Shown here in pieces: positions 7,849 through 9,933 of a stretch of DNA of 9,933 nucleotides. The translations under genes and the position numbers were made by a program. The stretch is from CG2-30-68-42 sp037440385 (lineage in GTDB: Bacteria; Pseudomonadota; Gammaproteobacteria; Burkholderiales; Rhodocyclaceae), in contig JBBIUI010000082.1 in NCBI GenBank assembly GCA_037440385.1, forward strand, positions 1 to 9,933, read 5' to 3'. Below the pieces are notes generated by a model. That model ran no database searches. It was not told the origin of the DNA and saw only the letters and a list, made by a program, of their open reading frames with translations. Every line of letters begins with the position of its first letter. The first letter of the stretch is position 1.

Positions 7849-7974
7849 TCATGTCCTGCCGGCGGCGCCGTGCCAGACGCCCCACACCGACCGGAGCCGC
7901 GACCACGCCGCGACGCCGACCGGCTGCGCTGCATCGGGCGCGGCCTGCGAGCCGCCGTGGTCGAGTCCCTTCAC
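7849..7974 (-). CDS. Possible 41-residue leader or small protein upstream of DUF1329
   Basis: A short ORF starting with GTG at 7974, preceded by GGGAGGAG (7980-7987) with five to seven bases between the core and the start, an excellent ribosome site. It reads VKGLDHGGSQAAP, then a C-terminal half with three Trp (AAWSRLRSVWGVWHG). G+C by codon position is about 78, 66 and 90 percent (32, 27 and 37 of 41), the pattern of real genes in such DNA. Its TGA overlaps an ATG at 7852 (ATGA) that is in frame with the DUF1329 gene. It may be a leader peptide, a small secreted or membrane-associated protein, or a chance ORF. I recognise no family, and it has no clear transmembrane helix. Confidence 0.4.
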   Translation of the reverse strand: MKGLDHGGSQAAPDAAQPVGVAAWSRLRSVWGVWHGAAGRT

Positions 7975-8008
7975 CGTTGCTCCTCCCGATTTTTCGAATG
8001 CCGGGCCG

Positions 8009-8034
8009 GTCGCGATCTCGTATGTGTCGCGATC
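8009..8034. repeat. Direct repeat GTCGCGATC, 17-bp period, candidate regulator operator
   Basis: GTCGCGATC occurs at 8009-8017 and again, without mismatch, at 8026-8034, so the two copies start 17 bases apart. A related GCGATCCG lies at 8188-8195, and GCGATCC in reverse at 7821-7827. AraC-family proteins typically bind direct repeats spaced by about one and a half to two helical turns, and the gene of such a regulator starts about 180 bases away. Assignment as its operator is inference. Confidence 0.4.
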
Positions 8035-8078
8035 CGTCCGAACGCCCGTCCTCGCCGGGCTGCGCCGATTCTAGGCAG

Positions 8079-8116
8079 GTTGCCGCGGGGGCCGTTATCC
8101 CAAATCGGCAACGGCC
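8079..8116. repeat. Nested inverted repeats in the divergent promoter region
   Basis: GTTGCCG (8079-8085) is the reverse complement of CGGCAAC (8106-8112), and GGCCGTT (8090-8096) of AACGGCC (8110-8116). The right arms overlap, so the two pairings exclude each other. The left arm lies just upstream of the TAGAAT hexamer on the minus strand. It could be a dimeric regulator site or an RNA hairpin. Confidence 0.3.
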
Positions 8117-8143
8117 GCAAAGGACGCCGGCCCGTCCGGTGTC

Positions 8144-8159
8144 TGGTGCGCGGCGTGCA
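8144..8159 (+). promoter_or_regulatory. Weak sigma-54-like promoter candidate upstream of the regulator gene
   Basis: TGGTGCGCGGCGTGCA has the GG and GC pairs of a -24/-12 promoter with the correct ten-base separation, but differs from TGGCAC/TTGCA at three consensus positions. Transcription would begin near 8170, about 47 bases before the TTG start. In DNA this rich in G+C such a match can arise by chance. Confidence 0.18.
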
Positions 8160-8216
8160 TTCGGAGTAGCCTTTCGCGAACGACGAAGCGATCCGACGGA
8201 CGCCGAGGGGGATGCA

Positions 8217-9251
8217 TTGAACGCAGCATCGATGGGGGAGTGCCGGTGCGGGTCGCCGGACGGCAGGGGGGAGGAAGTGGCCGACGGCACGACCGGCTAC
8301 ATGCTGTCCCGGCTGGAAACGCACGATGCCGACGAGCAGGCGGAGAATCTCCGCCGCTGGGATCAATCCTACGAACAGCTCTCGGCGGGGCGGTTTCGCG
8401 GCAGCCTCAGCGAAGCCTGGTTCGGTTCGCTGCAACTGTTCCGCGAAGTGACCAATCAGTCGGTGCGCGAATCCGGGACGTGCTGGCAGGGTTCGCGCAC
8501 CTTCGGTGTTCCTCTGGCTCTCGCGGGAGATGCGGCCTACTGCGGCCGGCCGATGAGTGCCGACATGATGCTGACGCTCTCCGGCGGTGACGAGCTCGAT
8601 TTCCGCACCCCGCGTTTCCTCGACCTCGTGGGGATCTGCGTGCGCGCGCCGGTGTTCGAACGCTTTGGGCAGCGCGTGCAGGGGTGCGACGTCGAGCAGT
8701 CGCTCGGCACGCGACGGCTGATCCCGATGTCATTCGAGCGCATCGACGAGCTGCGCGCCATCCTGCGCGCGGTGTTCGAGGTGCTGGATGGCTGCCCGGC
8801 GATGTTCGGTCACGTGCACGCGCAGAAGATACTCGAGGATTCGCTGCTGTCGCGGCTGCTCGCCGCGGTGTGCGAGGCGGGCGGCGAACCCGCGCCGGCA
8901 TTCAGCTATTCCGTACGCCGGCGGCTCGTCGAGCGGGCGCGGGAGTATCTTCTCGCGCATCGCGACGAGCCGGTCACGGTCGCCGAACTGTGTGCCGTGA
9001 CTGCGGTCAGCCGGCGGACGCTGCAAACCTGTTTCCAGGAAGTGCTGGGCGTCAACCCCGTGCATTACCTGCGCGCGATCCGGCTGGCGGGTGTCAGGCG
9101 GGAGCTCAAGGCGGGCGACCCGCTACGCACCTCGGTGCAGGACGTGGCCGCGCGCTGGGGCTTCTGGCACCCGAGCCATTTCGCGGCGGACTACCGGAAG
9201 ATGTTCGCCGAGCTGCCGTCCGAGACACTGCACGCGCCGCGGCCCGCCTGA
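8217..9251 (+). CDS. EutR-like AraC-family transcriptional regulator
   Basis: A 344-residue DNA-binding regulator. The C-terminal AraC domain (about 231-338) has two helix-turn-helix units: VTVAELCAVTAVSRRTLQTC from 253 and TSVQDVAARWGFWHPSHFAA from about 304. The blocks SRRTLQ, RIRL-like AIRLAGVRREL, WGFWH and FAADYRKMF resemble the ethanolamine regulator EutR closely. The N-terminal half also matches EutR in layout (SAGRFRGSLSE, LQLFRE, FGVP). EutR answers ethanolamine plus cobalamin, but no eut gene is present, so the ligand here is open. The start is uncertain: TTG at 8217 has GAGGGGG five bases upstream; in-frame alternatives are ATG 8232, GTG 8277 (after a G-rich GGAGG stretch) and ATG 8301. 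The frame is open further upstream but gives an Arg-rich, shadow-like translation. Divergence from the operon suggests it controls that operon and possibly itself. Confidence 0.9.
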   Translation: MNAASMGECRCGSPDGRGEEVADGTTGYMLSRLETHDADEQAENLRRWDQSYEQLSAGRFRGSLSEAWFGSLQLFREVTNQSVRESGTCWQGSRTFGVPLALAGDAAYCGRPMSADMMLTLSGGDELDFRTPRFLDLVGICVRAPVFERFGQRVQGCDVEQSLGTRRLIPMSFERIDELRAILRAVFEVLDGCPAMFGHVHAQKILEDSLLSRLLAAVCEAGGEPAPAFSYSVRRRLVERAREYLLAHRDEPVTVAELCAVTAVSRRTLQTCFQEVLGVNPVHYLRAIRLAGVRRELKAGDPLRTSVQDVAARWGFWHPSHFAADYRKMFAELPSETLHAPRPA

Positions 9252-9264
9252 TCGGCAAGTCGTG

Positions 9265-9288
9265 GCGCGCGGGCGCGCGGGCGCGCGG
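9265..9288. repeat. Three perfect tandem copies of an 8-bp GC repeat between convergent genes
   Basis: GCGCGCGG occurs three times head to tail (9265-9272, 9273-9280, 9281-9288), filling most of the 37-base gap between the regulator stop and the PEP-CTERM stop. The GCGCGC cores are self-complementary, so the transcript from either side can fold into GC-only hairpins. The alternating purine-pyrimidine runs could also favour Z-DNA. It may serve as a terminator without a T-tract, and copy number may vary by slippage. Confidence 0.75.
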
Positions 9289-9933
9289 CTATGCCAGAGA
9301 CATGCGCCGGATGGCGACGAATCCGATGATCCCGAGTCCGGACAGGAACATCGCCCAGGTTCCGGGTTCGGGCACCGGCGCAAGGCTGCCGCCGTCGGCC
9401 AGTGCATAGGTCTGGCCGCCGAGCCCCGGATTGGCGAGCGGCTCGTAATAGACGTTCAGGCCGTTGCCGTGCAGGTTCGTCACCGTGCCGCCCGCGATGA
9501 CCAGTCCGGAGATGGTGCCCACATACAGCGCGCCGCCCGCCGTGCCGTTCCCGTCGGTGAGGGCGACCTGGCCGCCGGCGATCTGGAAGTCGCCCCAGCC
9601 GAAGTTGTGGTCATAGCCCGCGGTGCTCGGGCCGAGGTCCGCGCCGGTGATCCAGAACGGATGGTCCCCGACGCCGAAGAAGATGAGCTGGGCGTTCTGG
9701 GTGTCCCACAGGGCGTTCTGCGTGCTGGTCGACTCGAGCTTGCCGCCGATGCGGAACTGATCGCCCGGACCTCCCGCGAGATAACCCGTGTCGGCCACCA
9801 CCAGGTTGGCGAAGGTGTTGACGGAAGGATCGCTGGTGTACGCGCCGCCGTTCCACAGGGTGCCGTTGATCAGCACCTCGGTCGAGTGGGCGGCCATCGT
9901 CGCGCCGGGCTGGTTGGTGACGTCACCGTTGAT
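9289..9933 (-). CDS. PEP-CTERM surface protein, C-terminal part (5' end outside the window)
   Basis: The visible 214 residues are the end of an exported protein with a PEP-CTERM sorting tail in the last 28 residues. VPEPGTW begins at 9375, then comes a hydrophobic helix (MFLSGLGIIGFVAI), then the basic end RRMSLA. Such tails are recognised by exosortase and go with exopolysaccharide or biofilm matrix production; no exosortase gene is visible here. The rest is Gly/Asn/Thr-rich and probably a beta-helix or repeat-like fold (EVLINGTLWNGGAY, GGQVALTDGNGTAGGALYVG), with almost no Lys and no Cys. An internal ATG at 9897 exists, but the frame stays open to the window edge without a signal peptide, so the true start lies beyond it. 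The gene converges on the regulator gene and looks independent of the operon. Confidence 0.9.
   Translation of the reverse strand: MNGDVTNQPGATMAAHSTEVLINGTLWNGGAYTSDPSVNTFANLVVADTGYLAGGPGDQFRIGGKLESTSTQNALWDTQNAQLIFFGVGDHPFWITGADLGPSTAGYDHNFGWGDFQIAGGQVALTDGNGTAGGALYVGTISGLVIAGGTVTNLHGNGLNVYYEPLANPGLGGQTYALADGGSLAPVPEPGTWAMFLSGLGIIGFVAIRRMSLA

Larger units (their letters stand above)
7787..8216. promoter_or_regulatory. Divergent control region between the operon and the AraC-type regulator
   Basis: These 430 bases separate two divergent transcripts and should hold both promoters. I see the 41-codon leader ORF, a 9-bp direct repeat, nested inverted repeats, and GCGATC(C/T) at four places (near 7822 in reverse, 8012, 8029 and 8188). 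Towards the operon there is a TAGAAT -10-like hexamer (minus strand, 8068-8073) without a good -35, as is common for activator-dependent promoters. Long plus-strand reading frames through this stretch give Arg/Pro-rich translations and look like shadows. Confidence 0.6.

Noticed and set aside
7857..7875. A perfect sigma-54 -24 element (TGGCACG) on the minus strand upstream of DUF1329.
   Set aside because: The required GC at the -12 position is CC here; the nearest GC is off by one or more bases, a spacing known to abolish function. It also lies within the small leader ORF.
7851..8216. Upstream extension of the AraC-type regulator, open for over 120 codons.
   Set aside because: The translation is Arg/Pro-rich and unlike EutR, and the TTG at 8217 has a good ribosome site.

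Overview
The window looks like chromosomal DNA of a high-GC, Gram-negative bacterium. It encodes a probable outer-membrane barrel, several Sec signal peptides, an inner-membrane MMPL/RND exporter and a PEP-CTERM protein. That mix, with a EutR-like AraC regulator, fits a betaproteobacterium, perhaps of the Azoarcus/Thauera/Zoogloea type. The taxonomic guess is inference from gene families and composition. I see no rRNA, tRNA, CRISPR array, insertion sequence or phage gene.

Layout. (1) 18-626, plus: Hsp20 small heat-shock protein with an Ala/Lys/Pro-rich N-terminal extension. (2) 636-663: hairpin between convergent genes. (3) 667-7786, minus: a compact run transcribed in the order DUF1329 (6425-7786), DUF1302 (4597-6390), MMPL/RND transporter (2147-4543), TerB-like protein (1657-2136), Ycf48-like Asp-box protein (667-1644). 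Gaps are 34, about 53, 10 and 12 bases, so this is almost certainly one operon. (4) 7787-8216: divergent control region with a well-supported 41-codon leader ORF, a 9-bp direct repeat with 17-bp period, and nested inverted repeats. (5) 8217-9251, plus: EutR-like AraC-family regulator. (6) 9265-9288: three perfect copies of an 8-bp GC repeat. (7) 9289 to the window end, minus: C-terminal part of a PEP-CTERM surface protein.

How the genes may work together. DUF1302 (barrel-like, outer membrane), DUF1329 (exported, soluble), MMPL/RND (inner membrane) and the Ycf48-like protein (exported Asp-box repeats) form a set that could move a hydrophobic compound across the envelope. The substrate is unknown, and the extra TerB-like gene is the unusual member. 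The divergent EutR-like regulator is the natural candidate controller, which would imply a small-molecule inducer such as an amine or alcohol. That is inference: no ethanolamine genes lie in the window.
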